The notes under the pieces: model-generated | What the model saw: the letters and a program-made list of their open reading frames with translations, nothing else | What the model was told of the DNA's origin: nothing | Databases searched by the model: none | Program-made: the position numbers and the translations under genes | Assembly (NCBI RefSeq): GCF_000014565.1 | Contig: NC_008269.1 | Span: 682,001-746,000 of the forward strand | Source of the DNA: Rhodococcus jostii RHA1 | GTDB lineage: Bacteria > Actinomycetota > Actinomycetes > Mycobacteriales > Mycobacteriaceae | Length of the DNA: 64,000 bases | Direction: 5' to 3' | Part shown: positions 54,927 to 62,687 of the stretch, one piece after another | Layout of the letters: each line of letters begins with the position of its first letter | Numbering within the stretch: the stretch's first letter is position 1

Positions 54927-55618
54927 CAGTCGGTGAGGTCACTCAGGCGGAGAAGGACGGAGCCAGCAAGTACAGCCGCGCCGTCCTCGCGGCGTACGAC
55001 ACCTTCGTCCTGCAGTGGAGCAACACCTACGCCTGGCGCTGCCCCCGCGAACGGCTCCTGGCCCACTACAACACCCACCTCGGCGGCCGGCACCTCGACA
55101 TCGGCCCCGGCACCGGCTGGTACCTCCACCACGCCACCTACCCGACCGCGGCGCCGCAGATCACGCTGATGGACCTGGGCACCAACACCATGGCGATGAC
55201 CACCAGCCGGCTCGCCGACCGGAACATCACCCCCGAGGTGCACACCGGAAGCATCCTCGCCCCCCTCGACCCCGCCGTGGGGGTATTCGATTCCGTCGCA
55301 GCGAACTTCGTCTTCCACTGCGTCCCCGGAACCTGGGCACAGAAGGGGACAGCATTCGGGCACATCGCCCAGGTCCTCGCCGACGACGGCGTGTTCTTCG
55401 GCTCCACCATCCTCGGCACCGGTGTGGCGCACAACCTCGTCGGCCGCACCCTCTGCGCCCTCTACAACGGGCCGATCAAGGCCTTCGACAACCGGGCCGA
55501 CGACCTCGACGGCCTGCGCACCGCACTGACGGCCGCATTCGAGACCGTCGACATCACCGTCATCGGAACCGTGGCGGTCTTCGCGGCGCACCGACCACGA
55601 CGCACCCCGCCGCAGTAG
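54923..55618 (+). CDS. Class I SAM-dependent methyltransferase
   Basis: The 231 residues contain motif I GGRHLDIGPGTGWYLHHATY, motif II ITLMDLGTNTMAMT, FDSVAANFVFHCVPG and a late ILGTGVAHNLVGRTLCALYN. The fold is the small-molecule methyltransferase type (LDIGPGTG with Gly-rich SAM loop). The substrate is unknown. Similar stand-alone enzymes sit next to natural-product genes, but none are seen here. The start overlaps the preceding small frame. Confidence 0.82.
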   Translation: MTVGEVTQAEKDGASKYSRAVLAAYDTFVLQWSNTYAWRCPRERLLAHYNTHLGGRHLDIGPGTGWYLHHATYPTAAPQITLMDLGTNTMAMTTSRLADRNITPEVHTGSILAPLDPAVGVFDSVAANFVFHCVPGTWAQKGTAFGHIAQVLADDGVFFGSTILGTGVAHNLVGRTLCALYNGPIKAFDNRADDLDGLRTALTAAFETVDITVIGTVAVFAAHRPRRTPPQ

Positions 55619-55771
55619 GACACTCACGACCCTCCTCGTCCGGGCAGTGATGCGAACGAGACCGGAGACGACCGGGACGAGTATGTGACGGCCACGCCGC
55701 TTGCTGGGTCCACACACCGCCGCCGGTTGTGCCATGCTGGGGGCAGCAGAGAGTCGACGTCGGGGGACAAC

Positions 55772-55972
55772 ATGACTGTTCATACATTGGTGCGATCCAC
55801 AGGCCGGCGGGGCTGGACGGTGCGGTGCGATCTGTGCGAACACACCTTCGCCGCCGCCGTCGCCAGTCGAGCCCAGGCGGTCGCCTTCGCCGAGTCGACC
55901 GGGTGGATCGTCGGCGAGCGCACCTGGTGCCCGATGTGCGCAGCGGCCCACACCGCCCGCCGCACAGCCTGA
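55772..55972 (+). CDS. 66-residue zinc-ribbon protein, copy B
   Basis: Near-identical to the gene at 5389 (the same MTVHTLVRSTGRRGWTVRCD start, CDLCEHTF, GERTWCPMC), with changes mostly in the Ala-rich helix. Both CxxC pairs are kept, so it should still bind zinc. Confidence 0.75.
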   Translation: MTVHTLVRSTGRRGWTVRCDLCEHTFAAAVASRAQAVAFAESTGWIVGERTWCPMCAAAHTARRTA

Positions 55973-56072
55973 CCCGCCAATTCCGCAGCCCGACCCGGAA
56001 CTCGGGGCGGTTGCCGGGCTGTGAGGTTGAACTCGAACATTTGTCGTCTTGGGTTGAAGGGAACAGGGTGTG

Positions 56073-56552
56073 ATGGGGGAGCTGGCCGCGGCGAGCAAAG
56101 TACGCGTGATGGTGTCGTACTGGTGGAGCCGCGGGGACGGTCTCGCCAACCACCAACTCGGCCAGATCCTCACCCGCGCATCAGGTGTGGACCAGGATGA
56201 TCTCACCGATCCGCAGTCGCTCGACCGCGCGCTGCGGATCGCGGTCGCCGATCCTACGGCGCTGGCCGAGCTGGATGGGTGGTGGCAGATGGTCGAAACC
56301 CGCAGAGCCGGAAACGGCACCCGCAACCCGGGACTGGGCCTGGAGCAGTCGATTCGGTACCTCACCGACCGGCTCGACGCCGCCACCGTCACGCCGGAGG
56401 CGCTCGACGAATGTTGTCGGCAGGTCGCCGCCGTGGACCAGACGATCATCAGCGCGAAGGACCTTCCCGAACTCACGCACCCAGACGCCGAGACGCTCGA
56501 CCTCCTCGCCCGCTACCTGGAAGCCCGCTCCCGCGTACTGGCCCTGGCGTAA
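56073..56552 (+). CDS. 159-residue helical protein, copy B
   Basis: Aligns without gaps to the protein at 5689; YWWSRGDGLANHQLGQILTR, WWQMVETRRAGNGTRNPGL and YLEARSRVLALA are identical. Same gaaggga ribosome site. Retained while its PLD neighbour decayed, which suggests the Zn-ribbon/helical pair works without the PLD protein. Confidence 0.75.
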   Translation: MGELAAASKVRVMVSYWWSRGDGLANHQLGQILTRASGVDQDDLTDPQSLDRALRIAVADPTALAELDGWWQMVETRRAGNGTRNPGLGLEQSIRYLTDRLDAATVTPEALDECCRQVAAVDQTIISAKDLPELTHPDAETLDLLARYLEARSRVLALA

Positions 56553-56683
56553 CCCCACCCCGGGTCAGCCAATGCCGGCGGCCGGCCACCGGACAGGATC
56601 GGCGAACCGCAATCCGAGGGAGCGACCTGCCAGCATTGCCGGTGCGGCTTGTGTTGACTGCGATGAGCGCTCGCCGATCACGT

Positions 56684-56696
56684 GGGGACGTGTCGT
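56684..56696 (+). repeat. 13-bp dispersed motif, copy 7
   Basis: Exact GGGGACGTGTCGT; same location relative to the cassette as copy 1, so not an independent occurrence. Confidence 0.6.
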
Positions 56697-56698
56697 TC

Positions 56699-56957
56699 TC
56701 ACTGGTAGATGCCGGTATCGATCGGGGTGGTAAAAAAATTCCAGAGTTGGAGCAGAGCGGTCCGCAGGCTGGCGGAGGCGATCCGGTGGTCGGCTCGGAG
56801 CCGGGGGTTGGGGTGCCCGAGGTCGGCGAGGGTCCGTTCGACCTCCGGCACCGGGATGGGGGAGAGGTCCACCCGGCTGCGCAGGAGGTGACCGATGGCG
56901 TCGCGGGAACGGGGATCGCGATCGCTTCGGAATCCACCACCGCTGGCGGGTAGGGGC
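56699..56957 (-). pseudogene. PLD-fold gene fragment of cassette copy B
   Basis: Only the C-terminal fifth remains: YPPAVVDSEAIAIP in one frame, then RSRDAIGHLLRSRVDLSPIP, ERTLADLGHPNPRLRADHRI and ALLQLWNF in another, with an unrelated tail (FTTPIDTGIYQ) before the stop. The N-terminal catalytic half is missing. Confidence 0.7.
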
Positions 56958-57293
56958 GGGGAGGGCACAAATTCCATCAGTGACGTAAGTGTCGCGAGGG
57001 TCTGGTGGCCGTTGGCAGGGTGCGCATACTCATGCGGTGCGCAGACATCGCGCCCCGCCCGACTGAAAATCTGCTAGCAGAGCTGTGCTAGCTAGCGTTA
57101 CTAGGGTTGTGCGCCGTCTGAGGCAGCCGCTGTCGACAATGATGCCTCGTCCGGTGTGGACCACCCGAGTCCGAGCCTGACAGATTCACGGCACCCGCAC
57201 ATCGGCGCGGCACCGAGACCTCGAGTCAGCGCCACCAAGCCCCTTTCGAGGGGCCCACCCCTGGTGTCCCCTGGATTGATTACCTGCACAGTC
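56958..57293. other. Interval with CTAG-rich palindromes
   Basis: No gene. GCTAGC occurs twice near 57075-57096 with further CTAG sites; this tetranucleotide is otherwise rare here. Confidence 0.4.
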
Positions 57294-57506
57294 ATGTCAC
57301 CCTCGCGACGAACATCGAATCCGAACCGTGACACCAGCATTGCACGGCCAACCGACAAAGCCGAGGTGCGGTGCGATCTGTGTGAGCACCGATTCGAGGC
57401 CGCGGTCGCCGGACATACGTCGGCGGTGGCCTTCGCCCGGATCAACGGGTGGGTCGTCGGCGAGACCACCCGGTGCCCGATGGGCGCGACTGCCCACATC
57501 GGCTGA
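57294..57506 (+). CDS. Degenerate third zinc-ribbon paralog
   Basis: The 70 residues match the 66-residue Zn-ribbon proteins from VRCDLCEHRFEAAVAGHTSA through INGWVVGETT, but the second knuckle is CPMG instead of CPMC, so one zinc ligand is lost, and the N terminus is unrelated. It may be a pseudogene or a divergent regulator. Confidence 0.5.
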   Translation: MSPSRRTSNPNRDTSIARPTDKAEVRCDLCEHRFEAAVAGHTSAVAFARINGWVVGETTRCPMGATAHIG

Positions 57507-57622
57507 GTGTCAGACCTTTGCGGTGGAGGCTTTCGTGGTCCCCGTCCGTGAGCGTGTACGCCCTGGGCCTTTCCGGATGAGGGGCCGGTGTGCACGCCGG
57601 CGTGGCGGGACACTCGGTGACC

Positions 57623-58099
57623 ATGGAATCAGAAGAGCAGCCGGTCGATGCGGCGGTCATCGGAGGAAGGCTGGTGACGCTGGTCGCGGACCGCGACAGC
57701 GCAACGCTCTCGCATGCGCTGTCGGCGATGGCGCTCAATACTCGTCCCAGCAATAGGTATCCGGACTACGAGCAAGTGCTGGCATGGGTGCTCGGGCCCA
57801 TCGGCGAAGTGATCGTGGCCCGTCTCGGACCCGTGCCACCGGGACAGGACCTCGCCCTGAATGTGCTTCGCAAGAACGGCGCCGAGGTTGACCGCGCCGG
57901 ACTACCCCAATCCGGAGACTGGGTGCTGCGAACGGCCGGAGCGTTACTGTCCTACGACACCAACGGGAAGGAGTGGGTCGCGGCGGCCGGGCGGCAACCG
58001 GATCCGGTGCGGCGGGCCACCCTGCTCGCCGATGCCCTGATCTGGCTGGACTTTCTTCTCGATGCCGACGCTCCCGATCTTCCGGATGCGGCGACCTGA
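57623..58099 (+). CDS. 158-residue hypothetical protein
   Basis: The product MESEEQPVDAAVIGGRLVTL, YPDYEQVLAWVLGPIGEVIV, ARLGPVPPGQDLALNVLRKN, ALIWLDFLLDADAPDLPD has ordinary composition with two helical segments. I do not recognise the family. ATG 57590 is a possible earlier start but adds unconserved residues. Confidence 0.55.
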   Translation: MESEEQPVDAAVIGGRLVTLVADRDSATLSHALSAMALNTRPSNRYPDYEQVLAWVLGPIGEVIVARLGPVPPGQDLALNVLRKNGAEVDRAGLPQSGDWVLRTAGALLSYDTNGKEWVAAAGRQPDPVRRATLLADALIWLDFLLDADAPDLPDAAT

Positions 58100-58225
58100 T
58101 GCCACCCCTTCGAACAACGTCGAGCCAGGGCGGTCCACCACCTTCCCTGGCACCGGGCAGATACGCACGCGCCAGAACGGTTGGCTCTTCGGGCCGGCTA
58201 TTTGAGTCGTTGGGACGAGGACCCG

Positions 58226-58873
58226 TCACCTACTCCGGAAGCCGGCGCGCTGGTGGGCGGTCAGCAGCAGATGATCGAACCGGGCACGCAGCCCGGTGCC
58301 GGGGTCGAATTCGCTGAACCCGGTGACGAGTTGTTCGGCGATTGTGCGGAGCCGGGTGTTGGTTTCCTGGGAGCGCCAGGTCAAGATGTCGAACGCGCGG
58401 TCGGCGGTGATGCCGTAGACCAGCATCAACGCACCTTTGGCTTGCTCGATCACCGCCCGGGACTGCGCGAGTTCGGCGACCGCTTCGTCGACCGAGTCCT
58501 TGACGTCGCTGCGGTAGGAATCGGTGATGTCGATGTAGAACCCGGTCGTGCCGATCACCTCGCCGGTGTCGTCGTAAAGCCGGTCGCCGACGACCACGAC
58601 CTGGTGAATCGCGCCGGTGGTGTCGATGATGCGGTGTCTGCTGCTGAACGGTTCGGCGTCGGTAATCATCCGGTCCAGGACTCGGGCGACGCGCGGGTGA
58701 TCGTCGGGATGCTTGTGGGACAGCAGCAGTTCGGTGGTCGGGGTGACCTGACCGCGTTGGTAGCCGTGCATCTGGGCGACGGCGTCGGACCATTCCCACC
58801 GCTGCCCGTCCAGAAGGAATCGGAAGCTGCCCACCCGTTGCGCCTTGCCGACCAACACCTGCTCTGAATCCAC
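58226..58873 (-). CDS. PAS-ANTAR RNA-binding antiterminator
   Basis: The 215 residues have an N-terminal PAS domain (GSFRFLLDGQRWEWSDAVAQ, MHGYQRG, HPDDHPRVARVLDRM, GTTGFYIDITDSYR) and a C-terminal ANTAR domain (ELAQSRAVIEQAKGALMLVY, GITADRAFDILTWRSQETNT). ANTAR proteins bind paired hexaloop hairpins in nascent RNA. The PAS signal is unknown. It is transcribed away from the CRP-like site about 180 bp upstream. Confidence 0.88.
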   Translation of the reverse strand: MDSEQVLVGKAQRVGSFRFLLDGQRWEWSDAVAQMHGYQRGQVTPTTELLLSHKHPDDHPRVARVLDRMITDAEPFSSRHRIIDTTGAIHQVVVVGDRLYDDTGEVIGTTGFYIDITDSYRSDVKDSVDEAVAELAQSRAVIEQAKGALMLVYGITADRAFDILTWRSQETNTRLRTIAEQLVTGFSEFDPGTGLRARFDHLLLTAHQRAGFRSR

Positions 58874-59053
58874 GCCCTCTTTCTAGCGCATGGGGGTAGC
58901 CGGCGAGTTGCCGTGGTCGTGCGCCCGGGTTTGGCCGCGACCGTTCGGGCCGGGCTTCGCGGCCGGGTGTGGAGGATGTCCGTCGCGCTGGGGTGGGGGG
59001 AGGTTCGGTTGGCGTCGCCGGCGTCGGTGATGTACAACTTTGACAGCAGAAAA

Positions 59054-59069
59054 TGTGACACGGGTCACA
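59054..59069. promoter_or_regulatory. CRP/GlxR-like binding site
   Basis: TGTGACACGGGTCACA fits the TGTGA-N6-TCACA consensus of CRP-family regulators exactly, and an extra TGTGAC half-site follows. It lies between the divergent PAS-ANTAR gene and the 51-residue frame. Confidence 0.6.
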
Positions 59070-59138
59070 TCACTGTGACGGGGGTGCACACCAATCGGAT
59101 GTGCCGAGTCCCCGAACATGACGAAAGGTAGGGCGCGC

Positions 59139-59294
59139 ATGACCACAGCCTCGATGATTACGGCGTCTTCGATCACCACGCGACCGCCGATGCGGCGCAG
59201 CAGCGGCGCGATGAGCACCGTGGAGATCAAAGCGCGGATCGAGGCCATGTTCGCCGACGACCGCCGTCCGGACCGCCAGACGGGCCCGCGCTGA
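59139..59294 (+). CDS. 51-residue hypothetical protein
   Basis: The ATG follows gaaaggtaggg. The product is Thr/Ser/Met-rich, then STVEIKARIEAMFADDRRPD. It lies about 70 bp after the CRP-like site. No family recognised. Confidence 0.45.
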   Translation: MTTASMITASSITTRPPMRRSSGAMSTVEIKARIEAMFADDRRPDRQTGPR

Positions 59295-59318
59295 CACCAC
59301 GAGGGGGACACGAATGAC

Positions 59319-59405
59319 GTGCTGCTTCTGCTGGGCTTGCTGATCACCGCATGCGCTGCCGTCCTGGCGATGCACACCGACGAGCAGTCCCGCTCTCGTC
59401 ACTGA
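59319..59405 (+). CDS. 28-residue hydrophobic peptide
   Basis: A GTG after gaggggga begins VLLLLGLLITACAAVLAMHT and ends DEQSRSRH: one membrane-spanning stretch with a charged tail. Candidate membrane peptide; weak. Confidence 0.3.
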   Translation: MLLLLGLLITACAAVLAMHTDEQSRSRH

Positions 59406-59618
59406 ACAGCGGGACAGTAACCGGAAACTGGCGACACCTCGGTGTCGCAGTCGCGGCGGGCATGAGCCGATCTCGCAGTGCAGTCGGTCCCTGCACCGAG
59501 GGAGCAGTCGTCAGATCCACCCAGGCGGGTTTGTTCAGCAGTACCCGGTACTGACACACCGTAAACGGCTATCCGGCAGTGCATTCGGCTCTCAACTGTG
59601 CTTCTGCGTGTACTCCGT

Positions 59619-59954
59619 CTACGGGTGATGCGCCGCAATCCTGATTCGATTGCCCGTGGGGTCGGTGATCGTCGCTGTCCCCTCGATGATGGTCTCGGGG
59701 ATGATGTCGTGGCGCTCGAGTTCGGCAAGGACGCGATCGATGCCGTCCACCTCGAGAGCCACCGTCGAGCTGCCCGCGCCGTACGGATCGAGGACCAGCT
59801 GCAGGGTCGCGTCAGTGGTGAGCTGCCATTCGGCGAGATCGGGCAGGTGACGGTCGGCAGATCGGCCGAAGAACGTTGTGTACCAGGCAACGGCGGCCTC
59901 GACGTCGACGACGGAGACTACTGCGTGTACGTGGCTGGGCTCCTGGATGGTCAT
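59619..59954 (-). CDS. VOC (glyoxalase/bleomycin-resistance) family protein
   Basis: The 111 residues form two VOC beta-alpha-beta-beta-beta modules: HVHAVVSVVDVEAAVAWYTT, FFGRSADR, and DGIDRVLAELERHDII...TDPTGNRIRIA. Metal ligands are plausible (His in VHAVV) but I cannot assign a substrate. ATG chosen at MTIQEPS; a longer frame upstream is unconserved. Confidence 0.82.
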   Translation of the reverse strand: MTIQEPSHVHAVVSVVDVEAAVAWYTTFFGRSADRHLPDLAEWQLTTDATLQLVLDPYGAGSSTVALEVDGIDRVLAELERHDIIPETIIEGTATITDPTGNRIRIAAHHP

Positions 59955-60046
59955 TCTCCCCGGTGGGCCGAAGCGCACGGATTCTGATCCTCGACACCCG
60001 GTTCGTACTCGGTACTCGGACAGCCGAATAGAGGTGAAGGCACGCC

Positions 60047-60252
60047 ATGCGCACCCTCGTCCATCCGGTCCTGTTCCCGTGTGCCACGGTGGTCGCGGTC
60101 GGTGCCTGCCTTCCCGTGTCGGCGGTATTGCGCCGGGCGACGTCGCGCTGATCGAGCTGCGCGGCGGCGTCCCCACCGGAATCACCGTCGAGCAGATCGA
60201 GAATCAGGCCTATGGCCTTCTATACATCGATGACGGTATTGCTGGGGGCTGA
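60047..60252 (+). pseudogene. Small secreted protein with a frameshift
   Basis: After gaggtgaagg, an ATG starts a signal-peptide-like sequence (LVHPVLFPCATVVAVGACLP, VSA). A one-base shift at about 60120 is needed to continue GGIAPGDVALIELRGGVPTG, ITVEQIENQAYGLLYIDD. As it stands the frame ends after 34 residues. Confidence 0.45.
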
Positions 60253-60485
60253 TTTGCTACGGGACGCCGCGCTGGTGGGGTCCCGTGCGCCCGGGTGGCA
60301 TGGGGTGTGATCGTGGGGATCGGCACCATCGCGGTGTTCGGGTTGCGGCTCATAACCCTGTCAGCGACTACTTCCGGGACAATTTTCGACAACGCGCTCA
60401 CCGATGGCTGGGGCTGTCCTCGCCGCCGGCGGCCTGTCCCACGCCCCACACCGGTGCCAGACAGTGGGAGACCGACTTAAGACGC
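60253..60485. other. Short interval without a recognised gene
   Basis: A hydrophobic frame (VAWGVIVGIGTIAVFGLRLI) may be a fragment of a membrane protein; not supported as a gene. Confidence 0.3.
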
Positions 60486-61127
60486 TTAGATGAGTGTTGC
60501 GTTGTATTGTGCGAGATGGGATCTGACCAGCTCCAGCCCGGCGCGGTCATCGAGTTTGATCGGGCCCTGGGAGATGGCCATCAGATCATGCAGTCCCACA
60601 CCGGCATTGGGTGTGATGGTCATGACGACGGAGTACCGGTCCTCGTCGTTGCGTGCCCGGTACTTGATACCGAGTGCCCTGTCGGTCCCGCACAGGATGG
60701 ATGCCGCCCAGTCCCGGGTGATCCGGTAGTCGACCGGGTCGCATTTCGTCAGCCAGGTGTCCTGACCGATCGCCGTCAGATGTGAGCCGTGCACCAGTGC
60801 GACCGGGACGTCGTCGGTGACGGTGACCTGGGACAGGACTCGACCGGCCAGTTTGGCCTTCCGCAAAATTCTCGGCACGTGATCATCGAGCGGCAGCGAC
60901 CGGCAGTAGGTCTCCGCGATGCAGGTGGAGATGTCCTCCCCGAAATAGGAGTAGTGGTACGAGCCGTCGGAGGAGTCGAACCGGCCGCCTCCCGCTCCCG
61001 CCGGGGTCGGATTCAGGGTCAAGGCGCCCCGGTTCGGGTCGGCGGAGTGGATGCGCCAGAGCTTGGTTCCGGCGGTGAGCGACCCGACGTGCGCGGTCAC
61101 CGAGGCCGGTGGTGGGCGGTTAGGCAA
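60486..61127 (-). CDS. RES-domain toxin
   Basis: The 213 residues contain the RES signature: GTKLWRIHSADPNRG, AGGGRFDSSDGSYHYSYFGE, DISTCIAETYCRSLPL and a C-terminal GIKYRARNDEDRYSVVM. The family degrades NAD+ and arrests growth. The conserved Arg (WRI), Glu (AET) and Ser positions are present. The likely start is TTG overlapping the antitoxin's end; GTG a few codons later is an alternative. Confidence 0.82.
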   Translation of the reverse strand: MPNRPPPASVTAHVGSLTAGTKLWRIHSADPNRGALTLNPTPAGAGGGRFDSSDGSYHYSYFGEDISTCIAETYCRSLPLDDHVPRILRKAKLAGRVLSQVTVTDDVPVALVHGSHLTAIGQDTWLTKCDPVDYRITRDWAASILCGTDRALGIKYRARNDEDRYSVVMTITPNAGVGLHDLMAISQGPIKLDDRAGLELVRSHLAQYNATLI

Positions 61128-61734
61128 TGTCGTCCGCGATCTCGGCGCGCAGCAACCCGCGCACGGCGTCGAACGCTCCCTCGTCCAGTAGTTGGACCGG
61201 GGACTTGCGGTCTTCGGTCGACGGGTTCGGGGAAAGCCACCACGACGCGACACCCCACGGATCGTCCCGGGCACCGAGCGCCACATTGGTTTCCCGCACC
61301 ACCTGGGTCGCCTCGCCCGGCAGGGAGAACTGAAACTCCGGGTACCGGAACTTCCCGGCCCGCTTGAGCCCGATGACCTCGCCCTTGGCGCTGAGTTTGC
61401 GCAGCGCATCGCTGGGGTTGGCCCAGTTCTTGTCGTAGTGGTCGGCGACCTCTTTGGCGGAGAGATGCGGGAACGACAGGATGCGTTCGACGGCGTCGCT
61501 CAACACCGTCTTCTCGTCGAGGATGTCGTCCGACTCGATCAGCTCGAGAATCGGGTCGTCCCGATCGATCCGCCCGGCCAGCATGATGTGGGTGACCCTG
61601 TCGGCGACCAGCCGCATGCTCGGCCGTTTGTACAGCTCGGCTCGCATCCGGGCGATGAACTCGTGGTCGCTCACGCCGCCGCGCTGCTGTTGCGGATCGG
61701 CCTCGTAGCCCGAGGCCGCGGTCTGGTGCGCCAT
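61120..61734 (-). CDS. Xre/MbcA-type antitoxin of the RES toxin
   Basis: The 204 residues start after gaggaggag. The N-terminal half (RVTHIMLAGRIDRDDPILEL, DAVERILSFPHLSAKEVADH, DALRKLSAKGEVIGLKRAGK) is a DNA-binding-like helical domain. The C-terminal ALGARDDPWGVASWWLSPNP, SPVQLLDEGAFDAVRGLLRA is the toxin-blocking domain typical of the family (DPWG-A-WW-xPN). It overlaps the toxin start. Confidence 0.8.
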   Translation of the reverse strand: MAHQTAASGYEADPQQQRGGVSDHEFIARMRAELYKRPSMRLVADRVTHIMLAGRIDRDDPILELIESDDILDEKTVLSDAVERILSFPHLSAKEVADHYDKNWANPSDALRKLSAKGEVIGLKRAGKFRYPEFQFSLPGEATQVVRETNVALGARDDPWGVASWWLSPNPSTEDRKSPVQLLDEGAFDAVRGLLRAEIADDIA

Positions 61735-61766
61735 GTTCTCCTCCTCGGTGCCCGGGCAGGTGCTCT

Positions 61767-61790
61767 TTCTATATAGAAGTCTACCGTAGA
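61767..61790 (-). promoter_or_regulatory. Operator/promoter of the RES-Xre module
   Basis: A perfect 12-bp palindrome, TTCTATATAGAA, is followed at 1 bp by a second, TCTACCGTAGA (5-bp arms). They lie 33 bp upstream of the antitoxin ATG in an AT-rich island and probably combine the -10 box with the antitoxin's binding sites. Confidence 0.6.
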
Positions 61791-61959
61791 TCGGTGCTCG
61801 CCGGAAAGGGGGCTCAGATGTCATAGCTCGCCGAGCCGGCCCGTACCTGGGTCGCTGCCGGCAGACGCTTTTCGTGCGCAGTGCGGGCGCAAGGCCCCCC
61901 GGGACCGACGAGATCGGCACGACCGAGGTCCGACGCGTGCCGCCCGAACGTCCCCGACC

Positions 61960-62184
61960 CCGCTGCTCCGACCGCTTGCGGTCGACCTCGACGGGCTCTC
62001 CCCGCTGCTCGAAGGCGACCCCGTCTACGGCGGCGGCCGCATCGACCTGCGGACCGGCGACGCCTGGCCGGCAATGATCGCGGACGATCACTTGACCGAC
62101 GACGACCCCGTGTGGTTCGGCAATCGCCGACGACGACCCCGAGTGGTTCGGCACTTCGCATCTCGGTCCTCCTCGGAGTGAGTT
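61960..62184 (+). pseudogene. UPF0158-like fragment
   Basis: A startless frame reads LAVDLDGLSPLLEGDPVYGG, GRIDLRTGDAWPAMIADDHL, like the acidic UPF0158 proteins (LDLDDL...YLDLRTGEV). A 30-bp imperfect tandem repeat (GACGACCCC-TGTGGTTCGGC type) follows at 62096. Confidence 0.35.
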
Positions 62185-62194
62185 CGGTGTCCGT

Positions 62195-62446
62195 TCACTG
62201 CGTCGGATTCTTGCGACAACGCAGTCGGTCACGGTAGTCGTGCAGCCGGACCACCCCCGAGTGCTCGTGGTCCACGAACAGCAAACTCTCGTCCCGGAGA
62301 ACCCGGGCGGCGATGCGATCGCACCGATAGGCGAACACCCCGACATGTTCGGAAGCGGTGACGTCCTCCGCCAGCCGCAGGGGAAGGCGCGCAAACCGGT
62401 AGCCGAGTCTCAGCGCGCTCAGCGGTAGCGACATCATCGTCGTCAT
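62195..62446 (-). CDS. 83-residue hypothetical protein
   Basis: The product MTTMMSLPLSALRLGYRFAR, LPLRLAEDVTASEHVG, DRIAARVLRDESLLFVDH starts like a conserved mycobacterial/rhodococcal helix (LP-ALRLGYR-ARLPL). The last part is basic and may be out of frame. Possibly a truncated gene. Confidence 0.45.
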   Translation of the reverse strand: MTTMMSLPLSALRLGYRFARLPLRLAEDVTASEHVGVFAYRCDRIAARVLRDESLLFVDHEHSGVVRLHDYRDRLRCRKNPTQ

Positions 62447-62687
62447 TTCACGATGCTAGGCCGGGGCTGCGGCCAGTGGACGAATCAACCCGCCGCCGGG
62501 CGGGGTCGGCGGGAAGGGGCAGCTGGGCTTGCGTCGCGCCGCGGCTGGACGCTGACGCCGGGGACATCGTTTGGTGGCGGCGCATAGAGGAGAGCTGCGC
62601 CTGAGGCTGAACGGCAGCGATTCAGCAGCCCCGCTGCAGCTTGGTGTGTGCCGCGATCGACAAAAGGGTCGACGCGGGCCGACGTGG
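62447..62687. other. Short interval, no gene seen
   Basis: Nothing supported. Confidence 0.4.

Larger units (their letters stand above)
55725..56953. repeat. Cassette duplication, copy B
   Basis: Homologous to 5341..6571. The Zn-ribbon and 159-residue genes are intact, but the PLD gene is cut short at the right boundary. Confidence 0.8.
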
